A stretch of 64,000 bases of DNA, taken from contig NZ_CP071454.1 in NCBI RefSeq assembly GCF_017352135.1, positions 3,621,001 to 3,685,000 on the forward strand, read 5' to 3'. Shown here one piece after another: positions 45,447 through 53,001 of the stretch. The stretch is from Rhizobium lentis. Lineage in GTDB: Bacteria; Pseudomonadota; Alphaproteobacteria; Rhizobiales; Rhizobiaceae. Every line of letters starts with the position of its first letter. The stretch's first letter is position 1. A model generated the notes under the pieces. That model was not told where the DNA came from. It ran no database searches and saw nothing but the letters and a program-made list of their open reading frames with translations. A program made the translations under genes and the position numbers.

Positions 45447-45620
45447 TCAGGGCAGATTCCTTGTATCGAAGATCTCGGCGCCTCTGACGCTCTCGGTCAA
45501 CCCGCTGTCGCCTGACATGGCGGCGCCGAAGACATAGAGGAGGCCGGCCAGAACGATAACAAGGGCGATGACGGAGGCATTCCAGGCGTCATTCACATGA
45601 GATCTGTTACTCCGGGGCAT
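45447..45620 (-). CDS. 57-residue single-pass membrane protein
   Basis: ATG 45620 (MPRSNRSHVNDAWNASVIAL) follows AAGGAGACCCGCAC, a near-ideal ribosome site, and the frame ends at TGA 45447. One membrane helix (about residues 17-35) is followed by a polar tail ending DTRNLP. A perfect EcfG-type promoter lies 29 bases upstream. No homologue is known to me. Promoter, ribosome site and helix together make a real stress-induced small gene likely. Confidence 0.72.
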   Translation of the reverse strand: MPRSNRSHVNDAWNASVIALVIVLAGLLYVFGAAMSGDSGLTESVRGAEIFDTRNLP

Positions 45621-45648
45621 GTGCGGGTCTCCTTCTTTGCCGTTTCAA

Positions 45649-45673
45649 AACGACGCCGTCAGACATCCGTTCC
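45649..45673 (-). promoter_or_regulatory. Perfect EcfG/RpoE2-type promoter
   Basis: Read on the minus strand: GGAAC (45673-45669), 16 bases, CGTT (45652-45649). This is an exact match to the alphaproteobacterial general stress response consensus. It is correctly placed, 28 bases before ATG 45620. Confidence 0.75.
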
Positions 45674-45781
45674 CCTCGGGGGACTTCGGTCGAAGAGGCT
45701 TGGGACCTTGGTCCATCCCCGTGGACAACAGCAGATTCAACCATATTTCAAATTCGACGGAGTTGGATTTGGAGACTTCTG

Positions 45782-46633
45782 GTGACAATGTCCGAGAACA
45801 TCGAAGGCGGCGCCGGCGCCGCATATGCCACCTCCGCCCCGTCATTCGGGTCAGGCGTGGCCGACCTTTACCAAACCCTTCTCGTGCCCATGCTTTTCCA
45901 ACCCTATGCGTCGGAGATGGCAAGCGTCGCCGCACGATCGAAACCGGTCAGCGTGCTCGAAGTAGCGGCGGGGACCGGCGCCTTGACGCGCGCCCTGCGC
46001 GCGAGGCTCGATCCGGCGGCTGAGATTGTTGCCACCGATCTCAGCCAGGCGATGATCGATGTTGGCGCACCATCCCTGACGTTGTCGCGAACGCATTGGA
46101 TGCACGCGGATGCGCAAGATTTGCCCTTCGCCCCCCTGATGTTCGATCTCGTCGCCTGCCAATTCGGCGTCATGTTCTTTCCGGACAAGCCGAAAGCTTA
46201 CGGCGAGGCGAAGAGGGTGTTGCGGAGCGGAGGCCGTTTGCTGTTTTCCACGTGGGATTCACTTGCGGCCAACGACTTCGCAAGATGTGTGGACGAATGT
46301 CTGGCCGGTCTCTTCCCGTCGGACCCGCCGGATTTTCTGAGGCGTTTGCCATATTCTTACTTCGACCCCCGCGCGATCAAGGCCGACGTATCTTCAGCGG
46401 GATTCGAGGCGGTTTCCTGCAACCGAGTCAAGCTGACCTCCGCTGCGGCCACCCCACACGATGTCGCGGTGGCCTTCTGCCAAGGCTCGCCGCTCAGAGA
46501 GGAGATCGAATGGCGGGCGCCGGAGCGCATGTCCGAAATTGTTGACGAGGTCGCTGAGCGGGTTGCGTCGCGCCACGGTGTCCACCCTTCCGGCAGCATG
46601 AGCGCCTTGATCGTCGCCGGCCGTGCTCCCTGA
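45782..46633 (+). CDS. Class I SAM-dependent methyltransferase
   Basis: The 283-residue protein (GTG 45782 with GGAGA six bases upstream; ATG 45788 possible) has motif I VLEVAAGTGALTRALRARLD (about residues 58-77), motif II around ATDLSQAMIDVG, and LPFAPLMFDLVACQFGVMFF as post-motif. This is the ubiE/Methyltransf_11 group. The substrate is unknown. It converges on the small gene at 46637, with three bases between the stops. Confidence 0.88.
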   Translation: MTMSENIEGGAGAAYATSAPSFGSGVADLYQTLLVPMLFQPYASEMASVAARSKPVSVLEVAAGTGALTRALRARLDPAAEIVATDLSQAMIDVGAPSLTLSRTHWMHADAQDLPFAPLMFDLVACQFGVMFFPDKPKAYGEAKRVLRSGGRLLFSTWDSLAANDFARCVDECLAGLFPSDPPDFLRRLPYSYFDPRAIKADVSSAGFEAVSCNRVKLTSAAATPHDVAVAFCQGSPLREEIEWRAPERMSEIVDEVAERVASRHGVHPSGSMSALIVAGRAP

Positions 46634-46636
46634 CCT

Positions 46637-46909
46637 CTAAGGGATTAGGCAATAGTTGGGGGAGGGAGGCTCGTGCATCGCGCGGACGACATGCTGTTCG
46701 ATCTCGACACAGGTCTCGTCATATTCCCGCACGAGCTTCAGATTGAACCGCCGCCTTCGAAGGCGATCGCGCGCTTCGACCGCCATCTGATAGGCCTCGA
46801 AAAGCTCCAGCTGCCACGGGTCTCGCGCCTTCATGATCAGCGTCCGCATTTGCGGCAGACGCATCGCCAGGCGCCTGCGTCCAGCTTCCCGGCGGTTGGA
46901 TCGTGTCAT
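46637..46909 (-). CDS. Small basic protein, function unknown
   Basis: From ATG 46909 (MTRSNRREAGRRRLAMRLPQ) it has 90 residues, Arg-rich at the start, then a helical, charged segment (LELFEAYQMAVEARDRLRRR) without known domain. The frame is open further upstream to 47308, but that part is the antisense of the DUF1236 gene and is rejected. The ribosome site is weak (GGGG two bases from ATG), so start and expression are uncertain. Confidence 0.5.
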   Translation of the reverse strand: MTRSNRREAGRRRLAMRLPQMRTLIMKARDPWQLELFEAYQMAVEARDRLRRRRFNLKLVREYDETCVEIEQHVVRAMHEPPSPNYCLIP

Positions 46910-47030
46910 TTCCCCAGGTCTCTCGTCCAAGCCCGCAATGCCGCGGCCCTTCGATCCGACAATAGCGCCGGCAGCGAATATTGAAATCCAGACCAAAGCC
47001 CGGGATCCGTCAGACCGAGGTCCGGGGCCT

Positions 47031-47055
47031 GGAACGACCCAGTCCCCAACTAGTT
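47031..47055 (+). promoter_or_regulatory. EcfG-like promoter ahead of the DUF1236 gene
   Basis: GGAAC (47031-47035), 16 bases, AGTT (47052-47055): one mismatch to the general-stress consensus. It lies 48 bases before the DUF1236 start. Confidence 0.5.
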
Positions 47056-47102
47056 GGTTTGGCAGCGGCAAGAAGGCCGTATCGAAAGAGAAGGAGGAAA
47101 AG

Positions 47103-47501
47103 ATGCTCTTCAAGCTTATCGCAAGCGCAGCAACGGCCATGACCTTGATGTCGGGCCTCGCCTTCGCCCAGTCCTCGACCGTCAATGGTGCGGCCGGTGG
47201 CGCAGTCACCGGAGCGATTGTTGGAGGTCCAGCCGGCGCTGCTATCGGCGGCGTTGCCGGCGCAATCGTCGGCACGGCGATCGATCCGCCGCCGGAAAAG
47301 GTCGTCACCTATGTCCGCGAGGCGCCGGCGCCTTCGACACGCGTGGTCGTGAAGGAAAAGATTGTCGTCGGCCAGCCGCTGCCGGAAACAGTCGTCGTGA
47401 CGCCCATTCCGGACGATCCGACCTATGCATACGCGGTGGTCAACGACGAGCGTGTCATTGTCGAACCGTCGTCTCGCAAGGTGATCCAGGTTATCAAGTG
47501 A
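47103..47501 (+). CDS. DUF1236 family exported protein
   Basis: ATG 47103 follows AAGGAGGAAAAG, which fixes the start; 132 residues. The signal peptide (1-22, MLFKLIASAATAMTLMSGLA then FAQSS) is followed by a Gly/Ala-rich glycine-zipper-like stretch (about 28-58). The DUF1236 C-terminus follows, with KEKIVVGQPLPETVVVTPIP and VVNDERVIVEPSSRKVIQVI. The family is common in Rhizobiales envelope proteins; function is unknown. Confidence 0.85.
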   Translation: MLFKLIASAATAMTLMSGLAFAQSSTVNGAAGGAVTGAIVGGPAGAAIGGVAGAIVGTAIDPPPEKVVTYVREAPAPSTRVVVKEKIVVGQPLPETVVVTPIPDDPTYAYAVVNDERVIVEPSSRKVIQVIK

Positions 47502-47554
47502 CCTGATCGCTCTCGCGGCTCTGTCGCGTTCTTCCTTTCGCAAACATCGTCAGA

Positions 47555-47594
47555 TCGGCCGCACGAACAGGCGGCAACGTCGTCGTGCGGCCGA
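47555..47594 (+). terminator. Perfect 12-bp inverted repeat after the DUF1236 gene
   Basis: TCGGCCGCACGA (47555-47566) and TCGTGCGGCCGA (47583-47594) are perfect complements with a 16-base loop. There is no T tract, so it may be an mRNA-stabilising stem or a weak terminator for the DUF1236 transcript. Confidence 0.5.
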
Positions 47595-47667
47595 CAAACA
47601 GAGAGACCGTTATGAAGTCCAGGACACTCGCGGGCTGATGACGCCGCGGCGGGTCAAGGAGACGAGC

Positions 47668-47832
47668 ATGATCTATTCCGAAGAGAAATCCGCTGGCCTG
47701 GCAGTGCCGTTGATTGCCATCCTCTTGGCGATCGCCGGCATTCTCGCCGTGCTTGTCGCGACCGGCGGACACGGTAGTGCGGGCGCGCGCGTCTGGGTCC
47801 CACAGGCACACGAGCAGGGGGCGGGGCAATGA
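47668..47832 (+). CDS. Small single-pass membrane protein
   Basis: ATG 47668 (MIYSEEKSAGLAVPLIAILL) has AAGGAGA seven bases upstream and gives 54 residues; the longer frame from 47638 lacks such a site. One strongly hydrophobic helix (about residues 11-32) is followed by a short Gly-rich and polar tail. Its stop overlaps the BA14K gene start (ATGA), so the two are translationally coupled and may act together at the membrane. Confidence 0.7.
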   Translation: MIYSEEKSAGLAVPLIAILLAIAGILAVLVATGGHGSAGARVWVPQAHEQGAGQ

Positions 47833-48410
47833 ACGCCCTCGCGTCCGTCGCCTTTGGCATCGTCAGCTCCATCGGGGCCTGCATGGCCGCGGCATCGATT
47901 GCCTCTCATGTCGTGGCGGATTCCGAACCTCGCGCTTTCATGGATCTTGCCGCGCGCGATCTATGGACGACGAGACCGGTGAAAATCGATCCCCGACAGC
48001 AGCATTATGAACGAATTCCGCCTGTCTATTCCAGTTATGTCACCGACGCACCGGCGCCCGTGCTGACCAGGACGGCTTCGCAAGCGGCTCTCCCTGCGAA
48101 CGAATTGCCGGCAGCGCAGCCGAAATTCACTGCCGAGCACCTTGCCTGGTGCGCGCAGCGTTACCGTTCTTTCGATCCTGCGACCAACAGCTATCGATCC
48201 TACAGCGGCGCTATCCGCGAATGCTCTTCGCCGTTTCACCAACATATTGCCGAAAGCGATGAGGGGGCCGGCGCGAAAGTGACTGCACAGGCGGCCGTCC
48301 GATGCTCCGCCCGCTACAGATCGTATCGACCGCAAGACAATACCTATCAACCTTGGGACGGGCCGCGCCGCAACTGCGACATGTCGGATCTCGTCGCGAC
48401 GAGCAATTAA
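47829..48410 (+). CDS. BA14K-like secreted protein with two BA14K motifs
   Basis: A 193-residue protein with a hydrophobic leader (about 1-30). The BA14K motif, a short Cys/Tyr/Arg pattern named for a Brucella antigen, occurs twice: WCAQRYRSFDPATNSYRSYS (about residues 117-136, closing with RECSSP) and RCSARYRSYRPQDNTYQPWD (about 157-176, closing with RRNCD). A single motif is usual. The family is reported as immunoreactive and lectin-like in Brucella; here an envelope role is inferred. Confidence 0.85.
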   Translation: MNALASVAFGIVSSIGACMAAASIASHVVADSEPRAFMDLAARDLWTTRPVKIDPRQQHYERIPPVYSSYVTDAPAPVLTRTASQAALPANELPAAQPKFTAEHLAWCAQRYRSFDPATNSYRSYSGAIRECSSPFHQHIAESDEGAGAKVTAQAAVRCSARYRSYRPQDNTYQPWDGPRRNCDMSDLVATSN

Positions 48411-48523
48411 CCATGGGCGGTCAAGCCGTACGAAATTGCACCGAGCTAACTAGCCAGACTAAAGTCCGTGTTGTAATCGCGACGGTTGTGATATCCGGTT
48501 GCATTTGAGGGCGGAGAGCGGGG

Positions 48524-48838
48524 ATGGCGACGACGCTGATAGCAGAAATCCACCAGGCGCAGACAAGGCTTCCGTTCTTGAGCAGAGCGGAGCGGGGGGC
48601 ACTTATTGTCCGCATCCTTCGCGAGCTGAAGATGCTTCGTCGGGATGTTCTCGGAAATGTGTCGGCCGACCGCTGTGTCTGGATCGACAAGCTTATTGCG
48701 TCGGTTTCTTCGACCGTATCGGATATCGTCAAGATGCCGGACGCTGAATTCAACCGTGTCCTGAACGAGTTCGAAAAGCTCATGGCGACGCTCCAAAACA
48801 TTTCGCACCCGCAGAAGCCGCCAAAGACGGTTCACTAG
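48524..48838 (+). CDS. Hypothetical protein, function unknown
   Basis: A 104-residue, mostly helical, soluble protein (MATTLIAEIHQAQTRLPFLS at the start) with leucine-rich helices and no recognised domain. The ribosome site GGCGGAGAGCGGGG precedes the ATG closely. It stands alone between the BA14K and HARP-like genes on the same strand. Codon use resembles its neighbours. Confidence 0.6.
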   Translation: MATTLIAEIHQAQTRLPFLSRAERGALIVRILRELKMLRRDVLGNVSADRCVWIDKLIASVSSTVSDIVKMPDAEFNRVLNEFEKLMATLQNISHPQKPPKTVH

Positions 48839-48977
48839 CTTTCGCCCCGGCTTATACGGCGGCGGATCCTGACGGAGAAAGGCCGGGTCTGTAACGGCGG
48901 CTGATGATCCGGGGGAAGATCCGTACGACGGACCGCCGCGCCGGAAACCTATCCCGGTGCGGAAGCGTTGTCCCCTT

Positions 48978-49862
48978 ATGAGCGAAACGGAATCTTCCGC
49001 CGACCAAGACGAGGGACCGCCCGGTGACGATGAGCCGAAGCCTGGCGCGGAGATTTCCTTTCCTTACGACAGGACGACCGTCGACCAATTCCGAAGACAC
49101 TTTCCCCGGGCCCGCTGGAACGACGTCCGAAAGGCCTGGTTCGTTCCGGGCCGGACAGCATCCCGTCGCATCGGAAAATGGCTTGCCGGGCTGGAGACCG
49201 AAGCCGACGCGCATGCGGATGCGAAGGGGCGCGATGCCTTCGACTTCGATCCCATCGAAAGTCCGTATCTGACGCTCGCCAAGACCGGCTTTCGAATCCG
49301 CACGCCCTATTCAAAAACCGTCATCGACGAGTTGCACGAAGTGCCGTTTGCACGGTGGGACGGCGACCTTCACCTATGGCACGTTCCCTTCCGATCCTAT
49401 GAGGAACTGAGGCGCCGATGGCCGGGCATCGAAGCGGCGGCTCGCAGAAACGAGCCGGACGAGCGACGGCGTCGCGCCGAGGAGCGGAAGGGAACCGAAC
49501 AGGAGATGCGCCGCAGGCTTCGTGCCGCGGAACGAAGGCGTCGCCGTTACCCGCTCCCGGCCGACGACTTGCCGCCGATAGGACGTCCCGTGGCCATCAT
49601 CTATGGGATCGTCGTCTTTACGGAGATTACGGGCGAACTGGTCGACCCCGGCCTTGTTGCGGAGTTCTATCCGGGTGTTGGCGAGTTTCACGTCTGGGGA
49701 CATTGGCGTGTGCCTGTGCTCGAGGAACTCGTCCGTACCTGGCCCGCGAAAACGCCCCCGGTTGAGGGCGCCGAGTGGTGGCTGCCGACGATCGAAGAAC
49801 TGAGGCCAGCGCGTCGGTCGGCAAGATCGCGCGAAGCCAAGAGGCACGCGAAGGCGACGTGA
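48978..49862 (+). CDS. Protein with two HARP-like motifs
   Basis: From ATG 48978 (MSETESSADQDEGPPGDDEP) it has 294 residues; GTG 48957 is an alternative. Residues 26-58 (ISFPYDRTTVDQFRRHFPRA, then RWNDVRKAWFVPG) and 104-150 (GFRIRTPYSKTVIDELHEVP, then FARWDGDLHLWHVP) share a pattern: aromatic-Pro-Tyr, helix, P-x-A-R-W-D, W-x-V-P. This resembles the HARP domain that binds forked DNA in SMARCAL1. An Arg/Glu-rich coiled segment (150-190) and a Trp-rich C-terminal domain follow. No helicase domain is present. Confidence 0.65.
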   Translation: MSETESSADQDEGPPGDDEPKPGAEISFPYDRTTVDQFRRHFPRARWNDVRKAWFVPGRTASRRIGKWLAGLETEADAHADAKGRDAFDFDPIESPYLTLAKTGFRIRTPYSKTVIDELHEVPFARWDGDLHLWHVPFRSYEELRRRWPGIEAAARRNEPDERRRRAEERKGTEQEMRRRLRAAERRRRRYPLPADDLPPIGRPVAIIYGIVVFTEITGELVDPGLVAEFYPGVGEFHVWGHWRVPVLEELVRTWPAKTPPVEGAEWWLPTIEELRPARRSARSREAKRHAKAT

Positions 49863-49950
49863 CAGCAGCCTGCGGCTGGTCCGGCGAAACTTGTCGCTGA
49901 GGGTGTCAGCCAGCTTGGGAACAAATTCCCACATTGGCCATTTGTTGTCC

Positions 49951-50943
49951 ATGAAAACAGCCCTGCCAATGTCGCTGCTTGCTCTGGCCCTCTCCATCGG
50001 CGGCGCCGCCGCGCGGGAGCTTCGACCCGAAGCAATCAATGTCGCTTCGATCGCTGACGTCGAGACGAAAAAGCCGCCACCTGCGGATCCGGACCCGGCG
50101 ATCATCCGACTTCAGGTCCTGCTCGACCGTGCAGGCGCGTCTCCCGGGGTGATCGACGGCCTATCCGGCGAAAACGTCAATAAGGCGGTGGCGGGATTCG
50201 AGGCGATGAACGGGCTTTCTGTCGATGGCAGGCCGGATCCGGACGTCGTCTCCCGTTTGGAAGACAATGCCCCCATTGTCGACAGTTATGTCGTCTCGCC
50301 AGAGGACGCCACCGGCCTCGTGGACAGAATCCCCGAGGATTACGGCGAGAAGGCCAAGATGCAGAGCCTCGGCTATACCAGTGTTGCGGAGAAGCTCTCC
50401 GAGCGCTTCCACATGGGTCTCGATCTCTTGAACGCGCTCAACCCCGGTTCACGGTTTGCGCCTGGCGATAAGGTGTGGGTCGTCAATCCCGGCCCTCCCA
50501 GGGAAGGTAAGGTCAAGCGCATCGAGGCCGACAAGAAGACGGGGCAGGTGCTCGCTTACGGCGAGGATGGATCGCTGCTTGCCGTCTATCCCGCGACGAT
50601 CGGAAGCGAGGACAATCCGGCGCCTTCAGGAAAGCACAAGGTCAAGGGCGTCGCGAGAATGCCGGTCTACCGATATGATCCGAAGCGCAACTTCAAGCAG
50701 GGAAAGAACGACAAGGTCTTGACGATCCCGAAAGGGCCGAACGGTCCGGTCGGCAGTGTCTGGATCGATCTGACCGAGCCGACCTATGGCATACACGGGA
50801 CGCCGGAGCCGAAGCTCATCGACAAGGTCGGCTCGCATGGTTGCGTGCGGTTGACGAATTGGGACGCTGAAGAGCTGGCCGGCATGGTCAAGCCGGGCGT
50901 TCAGGTCGATTTCGTCAATCGCAGTCTGGCCGCTTCGAAGTGA
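49951..50943 (+). CDS. L,D-transpeptidase (YkuD family)
   Basis: ATG 49951 gives 330 residues with a signal peptide (about 1-21); the frame is open to 49891. A peptidoglycan-binding-like region (about residues 48-90) and a LysM-like segment (about 125-180) precede the YkuD domain. The catalytic pattern is present: the upstream His in YGIHGTPEP and SHGCVRLTNWDAEELA with the nucleophile Cys (about residue 300). It cross-links peptidoglycan stem peptides or attaches proteins to the wall in the periplasm. Confidence 0.92.
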   Translation: MKTALPMSLLALALSIGGAAARELRPEAINVASIADVETKKPPPADPDPAIIRLQVLLDRAGASPGVIDGLSGENVNKAVAGFEAMNGLSVDGRPDPDVVSRLEDNAPIVDSYVVSPEDATGLVDRIPEDYGEKAKMQSLGYTSVAEKLSERFHMGLDLLNALNPGSRFAPGDKVWVVNPGPPREGKVKRIEADKKTGQVLAYGEDGSLLAVYPATIGSEDNPAPSGKHKVKGVARMPVYRYDPKRNFKQGKNDKVLTIPKGPNGPVGSVWIDLTEPTYGIHGTPEPKLIDKVGSHGCVRLTNWDAEELAGMVKPGVQVDFVNRSLAASK

Positions 50944-50968
50944 AGCGCAGCCTCGGACGCGGCGGGGA

Positions 50969-51760
50969 TCACGAAGCCTTGGCTTCGAAAGTCGGCGCAA
51001 AGTCACCCAGCGATTTCGCCTTGAGGATGGCGCCGCCGATATCCTGCTCCACGATCGCCTCGAGATCGGCGAAGCTGTCGATGACATAGTAGATCGGCTG
51101 GAGGATGTCGATGCGGTAGGGCGTCCGGAGCACGCTCATCAAATCGAACGGCCGAAATTCGCAGGCCGTGCCTTCCGTTGCCGCCTTCGCTTCGCTTGGC
51201 GAGGAGACGATGCCCGCGCCGAAGCAGCGGCGGCCTTGCGGCGTATTGATCAAGCCAAATTCGACGGTGAACCAGAAAATCCGGAACAGGTGCCATGAAT
51301 AGCCCTTGCCGAGGCGCATGGCAGTTTCGCCGAAATGTCGGACGAAATTGGCATAGCTCTGGTTGGTCAGCAGCGGGCAGTGGCCGAACACCTCGTGGAA
51401 CAGGTCCGGTTCCTCGATATAGTCGATGTGTTCGCGCCGGCGCAGGAAAGTGGCGAGCGGGAACTTGCCTTGCGACAGAAGCTCATAAAAGCGCGAAGGC
51501 GGAATGAGCGCCGGCACGCCTTCCACGCCGAAACCGGTGGTCTCGCTCAGGCGTCTGTTCACGTCGAGAAGCTGAGGTACTTTCTCCGGCCTGAGCCCAA
51601 GCAGTTTGACGCCATCCAGATATTCCTGGCAGGCCTTATCGGCCAAAAGCTTCATCTGGCGCCGGTAGAGTTCGCCCCAGATCGCATCTTCTTCGGGGGT
51701 GTAGTCGTAGAGGCCGTCCGGGCCGGGCAGTTTGGCAGTGTAGCTGCTTTCTTTGGTCAT
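50969..51760 (-). CDS. phhA: Phenylalanine 4-monooxygenase
   Basis: Converts phenylalanine to tyrosine with tetrahydrobiopterin-type cofactor, iron and O2. At 263 residues it is the bacterial catalytic-domain-only form. Iron ligands are His122 and His127 (DLFHEVFGHCPLL) and Glu167 (WFTVEFGL). Residues TGFGVEGVPALIPPSRFYEL are typical. It is divergent from an Lrp/AsnC gene and feeds the tyrosine degradation genes to the right. No pterin dehydratase gene is present nearby. Confidence 0.95.
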   Translation of the reverse strand: MTKESSYTAKLPGPDGLYDYTPEEDAIWGELYRRQMKLLADKACQEYLDGVKLLGLRPEKVPQLLDVNRRLSETTGFGVEGVPALIPPSRFYELLSQGKFPLATFLRRREHIDYIEEPDLFHEVFGHCPLLTNQSYANFVRHFGETAMRLGKGYSWHLFRIFWFTVEFGLINTPQGRRCFGAGIVSSPSEAKAATEGTACEFRPFDLMSVLRTPYRIDILQPIYYVIDSFADLEAIVEQDIGGAILKAKSLGDFAPTFEAKAS

Positions 51761-51842
51761 ATCGGTATCCTCCCAGACGTAGCGATATTGCTGCCATTAT
51801 GATCCGGCTTCGGAGGATTTTCTTTTCTTTCATGCTGGCTTT

Positions 51843-51858
51843 TGCCATGTTGGTGGCA
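51843..51858. promoter_or_regulatory. Candidate operator between phhA and its divergent Lrp gene
   Basis: TGCCA-N6-TGGCA is a dyad located 26 bases before the Lrp-type start and 83 bases before phhA on the other strand. A second, shorter dyad, CCCATGTGTGGG, lies just to its right. Divergent Lrp/AsnC pairs usually share such a site. Confidence 0.4.
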
Positions 51859-51883
51859 GATCTTCCCATGTGTGGGGGCAGAA

Positions 51884-52345
51884 ATGAAAGAAACTGGGAA
51901 TTTTCGCCGCAAGCTTCTGCAACTCATCCAGGCCGACGGCACTCTGTCGCTGGCGGACCTGGCGGAAAAGGCCGGCATGTCGCAAAGCTCGGCCTGGCGG
52001 AAGATCCAGGAACTGGAAGCCGACGGTGTCATTCGCAAGCGCGTGACGCTGCTCGATCCCGGCAAACTCGACCTCAAGCTCTGCGTCATCGCGCATGTCA
52101 CGCTCGAGGATCATCACGAAGAGGCGGTCGCCTCTTTCGCTTCAGTGGTGCTGGAGCGACCGGAAATCATGGAGTGTTACGCCCTGTCGGGCGCTTTCGA
52201 CTACATGCTGAAGATCAGGGCGAGGGACGTCGAAAGCTACGAAGCCTTCATGACCCGCTACCTCATGCGCAACCCGCATGTGCGCACTGTCGTATCGAGC
52301 TTCGTGCTGCGCGAGTTGAAATTCTCGACCGAATTGCCGCTCTGA
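51884..52345 (+). CDS. Lrp/AsnC-family regulator (phhA side)
   Basis: ATG 51884 (MKETGNFRRKLLQLIQADGT) follows GGGGGCAGAA and gives 153 residues. The N-terminal HTH is TLSLADLAEKAGMSQSSAWR; the C-terminal RAM/ligand domain includes MECYALSGAFDYMLKIRARD. Divergent placement suggests it activates phhA in response to Phe or Tyr, as PhhR does by a different mechanism in Pseudomonas. It converges with a second Lrp gene. Confidence 0.93.
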   Translation: MKETGNFRRKLLQLIQADGTLSLADLAEKAGMSQSSAWRKIQELEADGVIRKRVTLLDPGKLDLKLCVIAHVTLEDHHEEAVASFASVVLERPEIMECYALSGAFDYMLKIRARDVESYEAFMTRYLMRNPHVRTVVSSFVLRELKFSTELPL

Positions 52346-52393
52346 CGCTTGCCGCCAAACGCGGCGGCGGAATCATCGCGTACTGTCGCCAAG

Positions 52394-52873
52394 TCAATGG
52401 CCCGGCATGTGCACCGGAAATCCTTCGAATGTCTTCAACGTGTCGAGCACGATCGACGTTTTCACATGCTGCACCGACTCGTGCGGCAACAAAACGTCGT
52501 TGACGAATTTTGAAAGGTCGGCCAGCCCGCGCGTCGCCACCTTCAGGTGATAGTCCATTTCGCCGGTCAGCGCATAGGCTTCGAGGACTTCCGGCAGCCC
52601 GTTGATCAGCTGCGAGAATCTGCGGGCATTGTCCCGATTATGGGTGGCAAGCGTCACCGAAATGACCACCAGCATATCGAGGCCCAGCTTCTGCTGATCG
52701 AGGTAGGCCCGGTAGCTGCGGATATATCCTTCGGCCTCCAGTCGCGTTCGCCTTCGTGAGCATTGCGAGGGTGAAAGCGCGATCCGCTCCCCGAGTTCGT
52801 TGTTAGTCAACCGGCCGTCCTTTTGTAGTTCCTGGAGCAGACGCAAATCCATTCTGTCGAGCTGTTCATCCAT
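52394..52873 (-). CDS. Lrp/AsnC-family regulator (hpd side)
   Basis: From ATG 52873 (MDEQLDRMDLRLLQELQKDG) it has 159 residues; 52888 is an alternative start. The HTH NNELGERIALSPSQCSRRRT is followed by the RAM domain with LEAYALTGEMDYHLKVATRG. It is divergent from hpd and likely controls the homogentisate genes. Its C-terminal sequence differs clearly from the neighbouring Lrp protein, so the two are not a recent duplication. Confidence 0.93.
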   Translation of the reverse strand: MDEQLDRMDLRLLQELQKDGRLTNNELGERIALSPSQCSRRRTRLEAEGYIRSYRAYLDQQKLGLDMLVVISVTLATHNRDNARRFSQLINGLPEVLEAYALTGEMDYHLKVATRGLADLSKFVNDVLLPHESVQHVKTSIVLDTLKTFEGFPVHMPGH

Positions 52874-53001
52874 TGCAGAAAATCCCAAGAACTCTCACGA
52901 ACCGTGCATAATATCTTCCTGAAGCATCAAGAATGCAAGAACTTTGCGCGCGTTTTGGTCCACACTTTGCGCAGTCAAGGTTCAATCTTCAGGAGGAGAA
53001 A

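Noticed and set aside
46910..47308. Upstream extension of the small basic protein gene
   Set aside because: It is antisense to the well-supported DUF1236 gene with its own ribosome site and signal peptide.
49915..49945. GGAAC motif upstream of the L,D-transpeptidase as an EcfG promoter
   Set aside because: The -10 reads CATT and the spacing would make the mRNA almost leaderless; the GGAAC is part of a TGGGAA-N4-TTCCCA dyad instead.
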